NCBI GenBank assembly: GCA_005518205.2
Contig: RFFC02000009.1
Location: 62,001 to 126,000, forward strand
Direction: 5' to 3'
Source of the DNA: Hormoscilla sp. GUM202
GTDB lineage: Bacteria; Cyanobacteriota; Cyanobacteriia; Cyanobacteriales; Desertifilaceae
Length of the DNA: 64,000 nucleotides
The notes beneath the pieces were generated by a model that saw only the letters and a list, made by a program, of their open reading frames with translations, was not told the DNA's origin and did no database searches. Position numbers and translations under genes: made by a program. This document shows, one piece after another, positions 26,876 to 35,373 of the stretch. Position 1 is the stretch's first letter. The number at the start of each line of letters is the position of its first letter.

Positions 26876-27334
26876 TCAGTTGCCAAGTTCTTTAACGTAA
26901 GCTGGTCTTGCACTCCCCAAGGAATTCAAAAGCACTCGATCTGCTGTCCAAAATTCTCGCGTAGCGCTCTCTGGGGCTAGTGCTACCTCTAGAGAAGCGA
27001 GGAAGGCAGCATCGTAAAGGGTTGGCAGCTGATAAATATGGGCAATTTCCCATGCTCGATTACGGAGCTGCTTATCTATATAGTCAATAGGTAAGGTGGC
27101 AAAAAACTGCCACAAGCTGTCAGCTTCGGAAACTGTCAACTTGTTAGTTCTTACCTTCTTGCGCAGCACTGAACCAACTTCTGCCCAAGCAAAGGCTGGA
27201 GCCACCAGCTGTACGGTGTCTGATTGGGCTGTGTGGATAAGTTCGATAGCTTGTTCTGCTTCCTCTACAGGCTCTTCTAGCGTTAAGTATTTAATAATGA
27301 CGCTGGTGTCCAGACAGAGAACTTGCTCAACCAC
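26876..27334 (-). CDS. VapC-type PIN-domain toxin
   Basis: 152 residues. PIN-domain acidic residues: LCLDTSVIIKYL (Asp9), AWAEVGSVL (Glu), YDAAFLASLE (Asp) and WTADRVLLNSL (Asp). It would be an endoribonuclease acting on RNA in the cytoplasm. It starts at TTG/ATG 27334, overlapping the antitoxin gene by 8 bp. The full acidic set is kept, so this is the one clearly intact VapBC pair here. Confidence 0.85.
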   Translation of the reverse strand: MVEQVLCLDTSVIIKYLTLEEPVEEAEQAIELIHTAQSDTVQLVAPAFAWAEVGSVLRKKVRTNKLTVSEADSLWQFFATLPIDYIDKQLRNRAWEIAHIYQLPTLYDAAFLASLEVALAPESATREFWTADRVLLNSLGSARPAYVKELGN

Positions 27335-27599
27335 GATATTCGTCTCCTTCCCGGAGTTGGCGAATTAGTGGTACAGAATTGGGATGTATCCCTGTACGGG
27401 CTCTGATTTGTTCCCGGAGGCGGGCGATCGCCGCGTCAGTTGCTAAGAACTGTTGCCGGCGACGGTCCCGATCTTCTCTGTCTTGCTGCTCTAGGTACGC
27501 TATGAATTCTCTTGCTAGGCGCGATCGCTCATCAGAAAGCTGGCCCAAACTGGATTGAGCGTCCTCAAGTAAACTATTGTGCTGCTGTTGCGGTTCCAT
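27327..27599 (-). CDS. VapB-like antitoxin
   Basis: 90 residues from ATG 27599: MEPQQQHNSLLEDAQSSLGQ … RLAREFIAYLEQQ … LREQIRARTGIHPNSVPLIR. Its first half is a charged helix, and its tail would wrap the toxin. It overlaps vapC by 8 bp, the usual order. Fragments of three relatives lie at 14777-14908, 16812-16899 and 21600-21640. Confidence 0.8.
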   Translation of the reverse strand: MEPQQQHNSLLEDAQSSLGQLSDERSRLAREFIAYLEQQDREDRDRRRQQFLATDAAIARLREQIRARTGIHPNSVPLIRQLREGDEYRG

Positions 27600-27615
27600 T
27601 GTGACCTCCTATGAA

Positions 27616-27681
27616 CTAGGTTGATTGTAAAACGCTGTGGATCGGTTCAGCTGCTAGTTCTATCTTATCGTGGTGGGTGCC
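27616..27681 (-). pseudogene. 3' tail of an XRE-family gene
   Basis: Reads THHDKIELAAEPIHSVLQST to a TAG, matching the last 20 codons of the XRE-like gene at 16916-16975 (THRDRLELAAELIHSVLQST). It shows that this locus once had the same XRE - VapB order as 16.8-17.2 kb. Confidence 0.75.
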
Positions 27682-27798
27682 ACGCTTGCACCAATTGCAA
27701 CTAGAGGCTCCGCCTCTAGAATATCATTACCAAGCCGGAGCCTGGTAACAAGGAAATTGCGATCGCCTACTTACTATAGTATCGGCTACCAGGAGGCT

Positions 27799-28071
27799 TC
27801 ATTCTGACTCGCCAACTGCCTGCAAAACTTCTGTATAAAGCTGCTCGTCAACCCAGAAGCCAACCCGATCGATTAGATCGTCAAGCAACGGTTTTACCTC
27901 TTGAATTAAGTTGTTACGTTTGGCAGCAATGAGGATGCCTAAGACACCTATGACTTTTAGCCCTACTCCCATTGCAGCAGTTCTACCAAGTCGTTCATCC
28001 ATGAGTAACCGTTCAGCTTTTAACTCAACAGCCAAGGCGATCGCCTCAGCTTCACCCGGATCGACGTGAGT
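27799..28071 (-). pseudogene. C-terminal half of a DUF3368 PIN toxin
   Basis: Readable from about 28071 as HVDPGEAEAIALAVELKAER, LLMDERLGRTAAMGVGLKVI, then GVLGILIAAKRNN and FWVDEQLYTEVL. This is the second half of the DUF3368 family (the acidic residues of LLMDE and PGEAEAIALA). The first half, with the first acidic residue, is missing. A first-half fragment of the same family lies 1 kb away at 29077-29382. Confidence 0.8.
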
Positions 28072-28433
28072 TCGACAAACCTTAAACGCGCTCTCGCCTT
28101 GCCACTCCTGACTTCTGGAATCCAGCCAGCAGCCCTATCTTGTCAATAATTAAAGATTAATGAGAAAAGGAACTATTCTCAACTAGAAGCTATAGTTGAA
28201 ATCCGCTCTCGATCTCCGACTGGCACTGCTGGCACTGCTGGCCTGCCAGTCCCCTGTAACGGGAGGGCTGACAACTGACATCTGACAACTGACAACTGAC
28301 GTAGTCCAGTAAGCGCTCCCACTCCCGAGCGATCGGGCTGCTCAAAAGTTGGTAGTGAATTTGTTACATCAGCCATCAGTTTGCTTATCATAAGCTTCTA
28401 TCTGGAGCAAATTACATACAATCGATCTCTTCA
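28072..28433. other. non-coding stretch
   Basis: No gene seen. A run of TGACAACTGACATCTGACAA-type short repeats lies at about 28267-28300. Similar GACAACTGACAA wording is at 54827-54838. Confidence 0.5.
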
Positions 28434-28874
28434 TTATTCACTCAATTTCTCCAAATCTGCTAAATCTTGCAGCCTTCCCGATGCCTTTTTATTAATTTTG
28501 AGATTTTCCAAATCTATAAAACTAACTTCTATTTCGTCAATTTCTACCGGTATTTTGGATTGATAACAGGTTTCAAAATTAACACCATCAGGGGTTGTTA
28601 CCAAGTCAATCCGATTGGGTGGGTAGCCAAGCTGAATTACTCTATCGGGAGTAAGAAAATCTTCTTGGGTTAGCCCAACGGAGCCAAAACCAAATGCCAC
28701 GAGAGCATCCATTAGCCGTTTGGCATTATTCGGTTCCATTTCTACCCAAATATCTAAATCTTTGGTGTAGCGTGGATATCCGTGTAAGGCGACGGCATAC
28801 CCACCAATCACCAAGTAGCGAACCTTATGTTCGTTTAACAATTGTATAAATTCTTTGAAATCTTGGTTCAGCAT
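28434..28874 (-). CDS. MNT-type nucleotidyltransferase (toxin or antitoxin)
   Basis: 146 residues from ATG 28874. Pol-beta-fold nucleotidyltransferase: VIGGYAVALHGYPRYTKDLD (about residues 22-41) contains the GG and the paired Asp of the active site, and a third acidic residue is in PNRIDLVTTPDG. Such proteins (DUF6036-like) act with a small partner in toxin-antitoxin pairs by adding nucleotides to the partner or to tRNA. Overlaps the next upstream small gene by 50 bp. Confidence 0.85.
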   Translation of the reverse strand: MLNQDFKEFIQLLNEHKVRYLVIGGYAVALHGYPRYTKDLDIWVEMEPNNAKRLMDALVAFGFGSVGLTQEDFLTPDRVIQLGYPPNRIDLVTTPDGVNFETCYQSKIPVEIDEIEVSFIDLENLKINKKASGRLQDLADLEKLSE

Positions 28875-29019
28875 GGTATTTCCACTGATGGAATTCCCGA
28901 CGAATGGTTTCTAAAGCAGCGAGCCGCACTGCATAGGGCTGATTCCGCCAATACGCCAGGTCTGACGTTGAAGATTTTAACTTAGTTTTAGTGACAACGA
29001 TCGCACGTTTTTCCAACAT
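28825..29019 (-). CDS. small partner of the nucleotidyltransferase
   Basis: 64 residues from ATG 29019: MLEKRAIVVTKTKLKSSTSD … YWRNQPYAVRLAALETIRRE. A short basic protein with the LAALE(T/F)(I/L)RR segment seen in proteins that precede nucleotidyltransferase genes in bacterial TA pairs. The long overlap (50 bp) with the following gene supports translational coupling. Confidence 0.7.
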   Translation of the reverse strand: MLEKRAIVVTKTKLKSSTSDLAYWRNQPYAVRLAALETIRREFHQWKYHAEPRFQRIYTIVKRT

Positions 29020-29076
29020 TGGTTCTCAATTAGTTATTTTAAATCAAAATTTAATTGTTCTTGCTACCCGATTTGA

Positions 29077-29382
29077 TTATACCCTGAGAGTGAACCTAAC
29101 TACGAAGGTCGAACTCCGATTTTTCCGGAACGGTACTCCGAACTCACGTGGATCGAGTTCAACTCTTAACATGTTGACATATGCTCGATCGGTTACCGAT
29201 TGAGTTTTAATCCAGCGGTATATCGGTACAACCATAGCACTGACATCGGTATTACCCACATTGGTTATTTCGTTGAAAACAGCCGTTGGAATCACAACTT
29301 CATCATATAGTTGACCGAGTAAATCAAGCTGACCAATGGTGGAAAGGTAAAAGATGGGTGAAGTATTACTGATAACAATCAT
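29077..29382 (-). pseudogene. N-terminal half of a DUF3368 PIN toxin
   Basis: From ATG 29382: MIVISNTSPIFYLSTIGQLD … VVIPTAVFNEI … NMLRVELDPRE is the family's first half; after LDPRE (about 29145) the frame continues with 22 unrelated residues. The catalytic second half is missing. The ATG overlaps the stop of the UPF0175 gene, as in intact modules. The nucleotidyltransferase pair separates it from the C-terminal fragment at 27799-28071. Confidence 0.8.
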
Positions 29383-29624
29383 CGCCAGCCGTTTGCATCT
29401 AAGGTTCTCAGGTCTTGCCGAAAGTCCTCAACACCATAATGAATTGGAATTTTGCGGCTACCCAAAATTCTCTGAAATTCTAGTTGATTCATACCTGCAA
29501 ATTGGCTTGCTGTACCCAAGGTAATCTTTTCCTGCTGAAAAAGCAGTATGGCAATTTCTAGCTTGAGAACTGCTTCAGAGATATGTGCCGCTTGCATAAA
29601 TTCATCGGAAATAACCAAACTCAT
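29379..29624 (-). CDS. UPF0175 family antitoxin
   Basis: 81 residues from ATG 29624, closely similar to 26530-26775 (differences include F-M in ISDEFMQAAHIS). It overlaps the first bases of the DUF3368 toxin remnant by 4 bp. The antitoxin frame is intact while its toxin is not. Confidence 0.88.
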   Translation of the reverse strand: MSLVISDEFMQAAHISEAVLKLEIAILLFQQEKITLGTASQFAGMNQLEFQRILGSRKIPIHYGVEDFRQDLRTLDANGWR

Positions 29625-29633
29625 TTGTTCAAT

Positions 29634-29851
29634 CTCCTAGCATCTAACTACGAGGTAAAAGCCCGCGCGGGCTTCGTTCTTGTAGCCCCACTCTTTAGGG
29701 TGGGGCTATTTAGGGTAGGGGTAGGGGGTAGTTTTAGAAGTTCTCCTAGCATTTAACTACGAGGTAAAAGCCCGCGCGGGCTTCGTTCTTGTAGCCCCAC
29801 TCTTTAGGGTGGGGCTATTTAGGGTAGGGGTAGGGGGTAGTTTTAGAAGTT
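29634..29851. repeat. 109-bp perfect tandem duplication
   Basis: Units 29634-29742 and 29743-29851 differ at only one base. Each has CTCCTAGCATYTAACTACG, GCCCGCGCGGGC, the CCCCACTCTTTAGGGTGGGG foldback and GGGTAGGGGTAGGGGGTAG. The near identity indicates a recent duplication. Confidence 0.92.
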
Positions 29852-30563
29852 CTAGTGGTTAGCGATCGCCTCTTTCAACCTGTCGATAACCTCGGCTACG
29901 GGGATAGCGCCTAAATCTTGAGAAGGAACGCCCGCAGCGCGAGTTCTAATACTCAAAGTATTGGCGCTTCGTTAAATAATGGTTTCATAATTTTCTGTTG
30001 TTCAGTAGTAGTGCAGCGGCGATCGTCTTTGGAGTAGGTAGGCTAAAGAGGTTAATGTTCAATAGCACCCGAGCGCTCTGAGGAAATAAAAACCTTGGGG
30101 CGGTCCGACATCGTTTACCAGGCAATCGGTCCTTTTGTGAACATCTCAGCTAAAGCCATGGTCGCCTCGATGGCCCCGACTTCAGGGTATCGTCCGTTCG
30201 CGTAGCGAAGCGTGTGCGCCAGATCCCCGGGTAACGCCCCCTCCGCTGCGCGAATCGGCGTAGCTACTCGGTTGACATCATCTCGATCGAAAATTACAGC
30301 AGTAGTTCGACTGAAGCCCGCATCAGCCGCTTCCATTACATCTCCATATCCATATCCTTAATGGAAATAGCAAAATCGAAATGGTTGCATTGACGAGGCA
30401 GCGAATCTTGTCTCCATCGGCATAGACCAAAAACTGAGTGCGATTAGCTTTTTTTTCAGACTTGCGTCTAGTTTCTGTTTTCTTTTCTCGAAACTGCTCG
30501 CTGTTACCTCCACATCTAGATAAATTATAACTCCTGCGTTCCCTCGATTGGGGATCCGATAGG
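29852..30563. other. decayed DNA with short frame fragments
   Basis: On the minus strand near 29970-29857 a fragment reads LSIRTRAAGVPSQDLGAIPV … AEVIDRLKEAIANH to a stop. At 30336-30115 a 73-codon frame (MEAADAGFSRTTAVIFDRDD … YPEVGAIEATMALAEM) is split by the repeat GCGTAGCG..CCCCCTCCGCTGCGCGAATC. Neither is recognised, and both look like remnants. Confidence 0.4.
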
Positions 30564-32369
30564 TTAAAACCGACTAAAAACATGATGCTTAAAATGATTG
30601 TAGCCACCCTTGACTGACAAAATTGTCTTATAACTGTGCAGATGACTGTTATTCAAAATTGCTGAGCACCACTTGCGCACTGAGTTGACGACGTGGATGC
30701 GATCGCACCTTGGCAGATCTTCTAAGGCGATGGTTTGTTCGGTGACTTTTCCCCGTGCGAGCAAATGGGCGCGAAAGGTACCGGGCAACAACCCGCACTT
30801 GACTGGGGGCGTCAGCAGTTCGCCCTGCATTTGCACGATAATATTTCCAATGCAAGTTTCCGTAATCTCGCCCTGTTCATTGTACAATAGCACATCATCG
30901 CTGTCAATCCCTGCGGAACGAAATTGTTCGTATAGCTGACGATTAGTAGTTTTGTGATATAAAAATGGATTAGTAGCATCAACTGGACCGGCAGCTAAAC
31001 TCAATCTTACCGGTTTATTTGTTGCATTTAAGGTCGTTGCTTTGCAGGTAATCTCACTATCTTGGGCTACAAGTAGCCGGACCTTATGGGGTTTATGGGG
31101 CAAGGATGTTGCCAATTGATCCAGCCGATATTGAACTTTTTCAATATCTAACGAGATGCTAAAATAAATTGCCGAATCTTGCAAGCGTTGGAGATGATAC
31201 GAGAGCAAAAAGTAGCCGGTATCCGGCGTCCATAGCAGAGTTTCTAGCAAGGAAAATGGGGGATAATTTTTCGTCAGCACTTGCGCCTTCATCTGACATT
31301 CTACATACTCTTCGGTATTAACAGAGTCCCAGACAATGCCACTACCAACACCATATTCGGCTTGGCCTGCTTGTTTGTCAATCAATACAGTTCTAATGGC
31401 GACGTTAAATTGAGCCTGACGTTGGGGAGAAATAAAACCGATGCATCCGGTATAAATCCGACGTGGAGTAGTTTCTAAATCCCGAATAATCTCCATGGTG
31501 CGAGATTTAGGTGCTCCGGTAATAGAAGCGCAAGGAAAAAGAGCAGCCACGATCTCATCCATTGAGGCATTGGCGATCGCTGTCACTGTGGATGTCATTT
31601 GCCAGAGGGTGGGGTAGCGTTCCACATCAAACAAACTGGGAACTCTCACGCTGCCGATCTCTGCAACTCGCCCCATGTCATTGCGGATCATATCTACAAT
31701 CATCACATTTTCAGCCCGGTTTTTCTCGGAATTTCCCAACCATTCCGCCATCATGTTATCTTCAGCTAAGGTCAGACCCCGTGCTGCTGTCCCTTTCATC
31801 GGACGGCAAGTTAACTCCTTGCCAGATAGACGGAAAAATAGTTCCGGAGACGCCGAACAGATGGCAAACCGATCGGTCTCCACATAGGCGGCATAATTGG
31901 CCTGCTGCGATCGCGCCAATTTGAGGAACAATGAGTAGGGGTTGCCCGCAAAAGGGGCATGGAGGCGGAGGGTATAATTTACCTGGTACGTTTCCCCCCG
32001 GGCAATCTGTTCCTTGATAGTTGCGAGCGCCCGATCGTATGCTTCCCGACTGACTGAAGGATACCAGTTCAGATGATAATTTCCATAAGCTTCTGGAAGT
32101 TGAATGACTTCCGGTTTCTGGTAAAGTCCAAACCAGAGTAAGGGAAATGAGTCCAGAGAATGGGTATGGAGAGACTCCTCAAAGGCGGGTGCAGCTTCAT
32201 AACTGATAAAACCCGCCCCATACAGCTTGCGATCGCGGATCCTTGCATTTACTTCCGCGAACTTCGGCACTACTTCTGACAGGCGATCGGCCCTCACCAC
32301 CATTTCCGGAGATCGGAAGCGCAGCCATTGCTTATTTTCGGCATCATAAATTACTAATTTATTGCTCAT
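30564..32369 (-). CDS. pabB: aminodeoxychorismate synthase component I fused to aminodeoxychorismate lyase
   Basis: About 601 residues from ATG 32369 (MSNKLVIYDAENKQW); 15 further codons upstream are open but unconserved. PabB part (about 1-370): CSASPELFF, RPMKGTAARG (the Lys typical of PabB as against TrpE), MIVDMIRNDMGRVAEIGSV, SITGAPKSRTMEII, GSGIVWDS. PabC-like part (about 385-590): NEQGEITETCIGNIIVQMQG and GLLPGTFRAHLL, a class IV PLP-dependent lyase. Together they make 4-aminobenzoate for folate. The last 25 residues after VNSVRKW derive from repeat DNA (AAACCGACTAAAAA) and are probably a replaced tail. Confidence 0.9.
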   Translation of the reverse strand: MSNKLVIYDAENKQWLRFRSPEMVVRADRLSEVVPKFAEVNARIRDRKLYGAGFISYEAAPAFEESLHTHSLDSFPLLWFGLYQKPEVIQLPEAYGNYHLNWYPSVSREAYDRALATIKEQIARGETYQVNYTLRLHAPFAGNPYSLFLKLARSQQANYAAYVETDRFAICSASPELFFRLSGKELTCRPMKGTAARGLTLAEDNMMAEWLGNSEKNRAENVMIVDMIRNDMGRVAEIGSVRVPSLFDVERYPTLWQMTSTVTAIANASMDEIVAALFPCASITGAPKSRTMEIIRDLETTPRRIYTGCIGFISPQRQAQFNVAIRTVLIDKQAGQAEYGVGSGIVWDSVNTEEYVECQMKAQVLTKNYPPFSLLETLLWTPDTGYFLLSYHLQRLQDSAIYFSISLDIEKVQYRLDQLATSLPHKPHKVRLLVAQDSEITCKATTLNATNKPVRLSLAAGPVDATNPFLYHKTTNRQLYEQFRSAGIDSDDVLLYNEQGEITETCIGNIIVQMQGELLTPPVKCGLLPGTFRAHLLARGKVTEQTIALEDLPRCDRIHVVNSVRKWCSAILNNSHLHSYKTILSVKGGYNHFKHHVFSRF

Positions 32370-32395
32370 CCCCTGTAATTTCCTCACTTCGCTGT

Positions 32396-32458
32396 TAGCC
32401 CGCCGGGGGTTCAAACCCCCGGCTAATAGCTAAAGTCGGTTAAAACCGACTAAAAAGA
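32396..32458. repeat. GGGGGTTCAAACCCCC / GTCGGTT..AACCGAC repeat
   Basis: Second copy of the 14721-14785 element (AGCCCGCCGGGGGTTCAAAC, then AAAGTCGGTTAAAACCGACT). Located between pabB and the next gene. Confidence 0.75.
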
Positions 32459-32530
32459 TGATGCTTAAACTAATTTTAACATTTTTTTATGGCATAATTC
32501 ATAATTGATAATTATTAGCGCAATAACTCT

Positions 32531-33374
32531 TCATTTTTCACAGGTTAACTTAACAAGGATGCCTAATAACTCATCTACAGGAGTTAGATAGCGATCGTTC
32601 AAGTCTACCATAGCCTTCATGTCTTTTGTCAGAGCCAAAAATCGCCATACCTGTCCCGTCGTTACCGTTCCGTATATCGGGCTATCTCTCAATTTAGGGT
32701 CTCTTTGATTGACCAGTCTCGCCGCATACATTGTAGCCAAACATTGAGCCAATCCCTCATTAATATAGCAATTCTCATAATTATGAGGTACAATCTGAAA
32801 ACCGGTCATTCCACGTGCAGCTAGTAATCTGTGAAAAAATATTTACCCGGCGCAAGATTAAGAGACGCTCACGGGTGCTCCCTGCTCCCTGCTCCCTGCT
32901 CCCTCTCCCTGCTCCCTGCTCCCTGCTCCCTCTCCCTGCTCCCTGCTCCCTGCTCCCTGCTCCCTGCTCCCTACTGTACCTCACATTATTGAGAAGTGCT
33001 ATATTTTCATTTTTCGCCTCCACCACCGCCACCACTGGAGCTTTAATTGTCAACTTATCGGGGTTATCTGTCAGCAGGAAGTCAAAATATCCAATCAATC
33101 CCTTGGTTGAGTCTACGTTCAATTTTCTACCAGAAAACAAACTGATTCGAGGGTTAATCATGGTAACTTCGCTCAAAATAGGAGCAATCAAATATTCAGA
33201 GCGAGCTTTTTCCGTGTTAATAGCCGTGGCCAGGGGGACGAAGCGTCTCAGCGCTTCCTTAAGAAAGTCACTAGGGGGAATAGGTTCTGCTTTTATCAAC
33301 TCAGAAACAGTCTCTATAGTATCAATCCCTAAAGGTGCAAGTTTTTCTATCGAGGTAAATTCACTGTATGACAT
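32531..33374 (-). pseudogene. hypothetical nuclease-like gene split by a MITE
   Basis: The 5' part starts at ATG 33374 (MSYSEFTSIEKLAPLGIDTI) and reads to PVVAVVEAKNEN. The 3' part reads NEGLAQCLATMYAARLVNQ … IYGTVTTGQVWRFLAL to 32531. Deleting the element at 32766-33001 plus one TA joins them in frame as AKNENINEGLAQCL. The product would be about 200 residues with FDFLL … VVEAKNE, a D…(E)xK pattern like that of restriction-type nucleases. Downstream of a DUF433 gene (22 bp gap). Currently interrupted. Confidence 0.8.
32764..33003. mobile_element. MITE, 236 bp, with TA target duplication and internal 7-bp repeats
   Basis: The ends TAGCAATTCTCATAATTATG (from 32766) and CATTATTGAGAAGTGCTA (to 33001) are inverted repeats of about 26 bp that continue to GAGGTAC / GTACCTC, flanked by TA on both sides. 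The interior (about 32873-32975) is a microsatellite of GCTCCCT units in three blocks. Precise excision restores the host frame. Confidence 0.85.
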
Positions 33375-33396
33375 CTATCATTATCCTGAGCAAGGA

Positions 33397-33834
33397 TTAC
33401 CTATTATTTATATTACTTGATTTTTCACCTAGCATTGCCCTCCACTTTTCTTGAAAACGGGATGGAGGACTATTCCGTCTCATCTCTTCTACCAACGCTT
33501 CGCTTTCTGCCGTGCGGCGATCGATCTCTTCCCGATGGTCGTAATAGTAGGCCATCGCTGCATGAACTGATGCTAGAGACAGATCGTAATCATCTGCAAT
33601 CTCTTCTATTGATTCTCCCATCTCCAGATACATTTCCGCGATCGCCGCCACATACATTCTGGTATTGATAATGCGCGGTTTCCCAAAACAATAGTCCGGA
33701 TGAATGGCAATATGTTCTTTACTTACCCGTTCCGTTTCATCCCCGATCGCATAACTTTTGCCTGGTTCCAGTTCCAGTGGAACCTCCGATCGCAGAACTT
33801 CCCCGTCAAATACAGCCGTTGCAATTTTGTTCAT
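33397..33834 (-). CDS. DUF433 family antitoxin
   Basis: 145 residues from ATG 33834. DUF433 region: HIAIHPDYCFGKPRIINTRM … VAAIAEMYLEMGESIEEIAD (about residues 41-80), with DYDLSLASVHAAMAYYYDH as the winged-helix-like DNA-binding end. The N-terminal EVPLELEPGKSYAI arm and a basic C-terminal tail flank it. A DUF5615 toxin would normally follow, but the next gene is the MITE-split nuclease-like gene. Confidence 0.82.
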   Translation of the reverse strand: MNKIATAVFDGEVLRSEVPLELEPGKSYAIGDETERVSKEHIAIHPDYCFGKPRIINTRMYVAAIAEMYLEMGESIEEIADDYDLSLASVHAAMAYYYDHREEIDRRTAESEALVEEMRRNSPPSRFQEKWRAMLGEKSSNINNR

Positions 33835-33875
33835 AGTTACTTATCTCATTTGAGTGCATCTCAATTTTGTAATCT

Positions 33876-33931
33876 AGCCCGCGCAGGCGGGCTTTGTTCA
33901 TGTAGCCGGACCCTTTAGGGTTCGGGCGGCG
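33876..33931. repeat. dispersed GCCCGCGCAGGCGGGC … CCCTTTAGGGTTCGGGC repeat
   Basis: Same unit as at 26030-26092 and 10618-10650. Lies between phoH (ends 33953) and the DUF433 gene start (33834). Confidence 0.75.
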
Positions 33932-33952
33932 AAAGGCTCCAGATGCACCCTC

Positions 33953-34918
33953 TCATTTATCGTATTTTTCGTAAGCGGCCACGATCCGCTGCACGAGGGG
34001 ATGGCGCACCACATCCGCCTGAGTCAGCTTACAAAAAGTAATTCCTTCCACATTTTGCAGGATTTTCTGCGCTAACCCCAACCCTGACATTTGGTTCCCT
34101 GGCAAATCTGTCTGAGTGATATCCCCCGTTACCACCATTTTAGAACGGAAACCCAGTCTTGTCAGTACCATTTTCATCTGAGCGGGCGTAGTATTCTGAG
34201 CTTCGTCTACAATGATAAAAGAATTATTCAAACTGCGACCCCGCATATAGGCCAGGGGCGCCACTTCTATCACCCCTCGTTCCATCAAATTCGCTACTTT
34301 TTCTGGCTCGATAAATTCATACAAAGCGTCGTAGAGGGGACGCAAGAAAGGATTTACTTTCTGCTGCATGTCCCCAGGGAGGAAGCCGAGTTTTTCCCCA
34401 GCTTCCACAGCGGGACGAGTCAGAATTAGTCGTTCGTACTGATTATCTAGCAATGCTTGGATGGCCAGCACTGCTGCTAAATAGGTTTTCCCCGTTCCCG
34501 CCGGACCGATGCAAAAAGTCATGTCTTGGGTGCGGACTGCTTCGGTATACCGCTTTTGAGCAAAGGTTTTGGCCCGAATCTCTTCCCCCCGACGGGTACG
34601 GGCCAAGACATTTTTCTTCAGGTCTTGATGTTCGTCTTGGCGTCCCGTATCCAATGCGTGACGCGCCGTCAGGATATCCGCCCCCGATATCATCTTACCT
34701 TTGCTCCAGAAATCCGCAAGCGATCGCACCAACTGGGAGCAGATTTCCACCTGTTTGGCCGTTCCCGAAATCACCAAATCCTGTCCCCGTAGCACCACCT
34801 GCGCCCCCGTTTGCTTCCTGAGGGTTTTGAGATTTTCTTCTCCATACCCCCCCAGGGCGATCGCGCTCTCGGGACTATTCAGCTCAATTATTGCCCGTTC
34901 ATCATTGTCTGTATTCAT
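33953..34918 (-). CDS. phoH: PhoH family ATPase
   Basis: 321 residues from ATG 34918. N-terminal KH-like region (about 1-95), then the P-loop FCIGPAGTGKTYLAAVLAIQ (about 132-151), ILTRPAVEAGEKLGFLPGD and Walker B SFIIVDEAQNTTPAQMK, ending TQADVVRHPLVQRIV. PhoH proteins are NTPases linked to RNA metabolism. Starts 11 bp after the KH protein stop codon, the last gene of the ffh-rpsP-khpA-phoH cluster. Confidence 0.95.
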   Translation of the reverse strand: MNTDNDERAIIELNSPESAIALGGYGEENLKTLRKQTGAQVVLRGQDLVISGTAKQVEICSQLVRSLADFWSKGKMISGADILTARHALDTGRQDEHQDLKKNVLARTRRGEEIRAKTFAQKRYTEAVRTQDMTFCIGPAGTGKTYLAAVLAIQALLDNQYERLILTRPAVEAGEKLGFLPGDMQQKVNPFLRPLYDALYEFIEPEKVANLMERGVIEVAPLAYMRGRSLNNSFIIVDEAQNTTPAQMKMVLTRLGFRSKMVVTGDITQTDLPGNQMSGLGLAQKILQNVEGITFCKLTQADVVRHPLVQRIVAAYEKYDK

Positions 34919-34929
34919 ACCCTGATGGA

Positions 34930-35373
34930 CTAATCCGGGGACTGGGACTTGCGAGAAGGCTTCAGAATTGGCGCACCACGACCTTGAGGTTTGGCAACCG
35001 TTTTACCTTTGGGTATAATTTGCCCTGCCGAACCATTATTTTCCTCAGCTTCCTTAAAGCCACCATACACATCCAGGTATACAGAATGGCCAGCTGCTCG
35101 GGCCACGGCGGTCAGCACTTGGTTAATTGCCTGTAGATTGCGTCCGCCTCTGCCATAGACTCGTCCTTTATCAGCGACATCAAAAGCCAGACGAATCCAA
35201 ACTCGCGGCCCACTCGATGATATTTCGCAATCCACCGATAATGTCTCTGGGGACTCTAGAAAGGGTGCCACTAAAAACCGGACGAGTCCCTCGTAGTCTG
35301 GACCTAGGGGCGGTGTCTCCTCTTTCTTATCCTTCTGCGGTAGTGGTAGTGGCTTTGACTTGTTCAAATACAT
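34930..35373 (-). CDS. khpA: KH domain RNA-binding protein (KhpA-like)
   Basis: The frame extends to 35430, but ATG 35373 ([17 protein letters not shown]) is preferred because it overlaps rpsP by only 47 bp. KH type II core: [20 protein letters not shown] … [31 protein letters not shown] (with the GxxG-like loop GRGGRN). The C-terminal 45 residues are basic and low-complexity. It would bind RNA and act with translation factors. Embedded in the usual cyanobacterial order between rpsP and phoH. Confidence 0.88.
   Translation of the reverse strand: MYLNKSKPLPLPQKDKKEETPPLGPDYEGLVRFLVAPFLESPETLSVDCEISSSGPRVWIRLAFDVADKGRVYGRGGRNLQAINQVLTAVARAAGHSVYLDVYGGFKEAEENNGSAGQIIPKGKTVAKPQGRGAPILKPSRKSQSPD

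Noticed and set aside
30323..30607. 94-codon minus-strand frame upstream of the 30115 frame
   Set aside because: Begins within the pabB end and repeat DNA, with an unlikely composition; best explained as chance.
32402..32430. tRNA-like GGTTCAAACCCCC loop
   Set aside because: It is the centre of a G/C-rich inverted repeat that also occurs at 14721-14785, without acceptor, D or anticodon arms.
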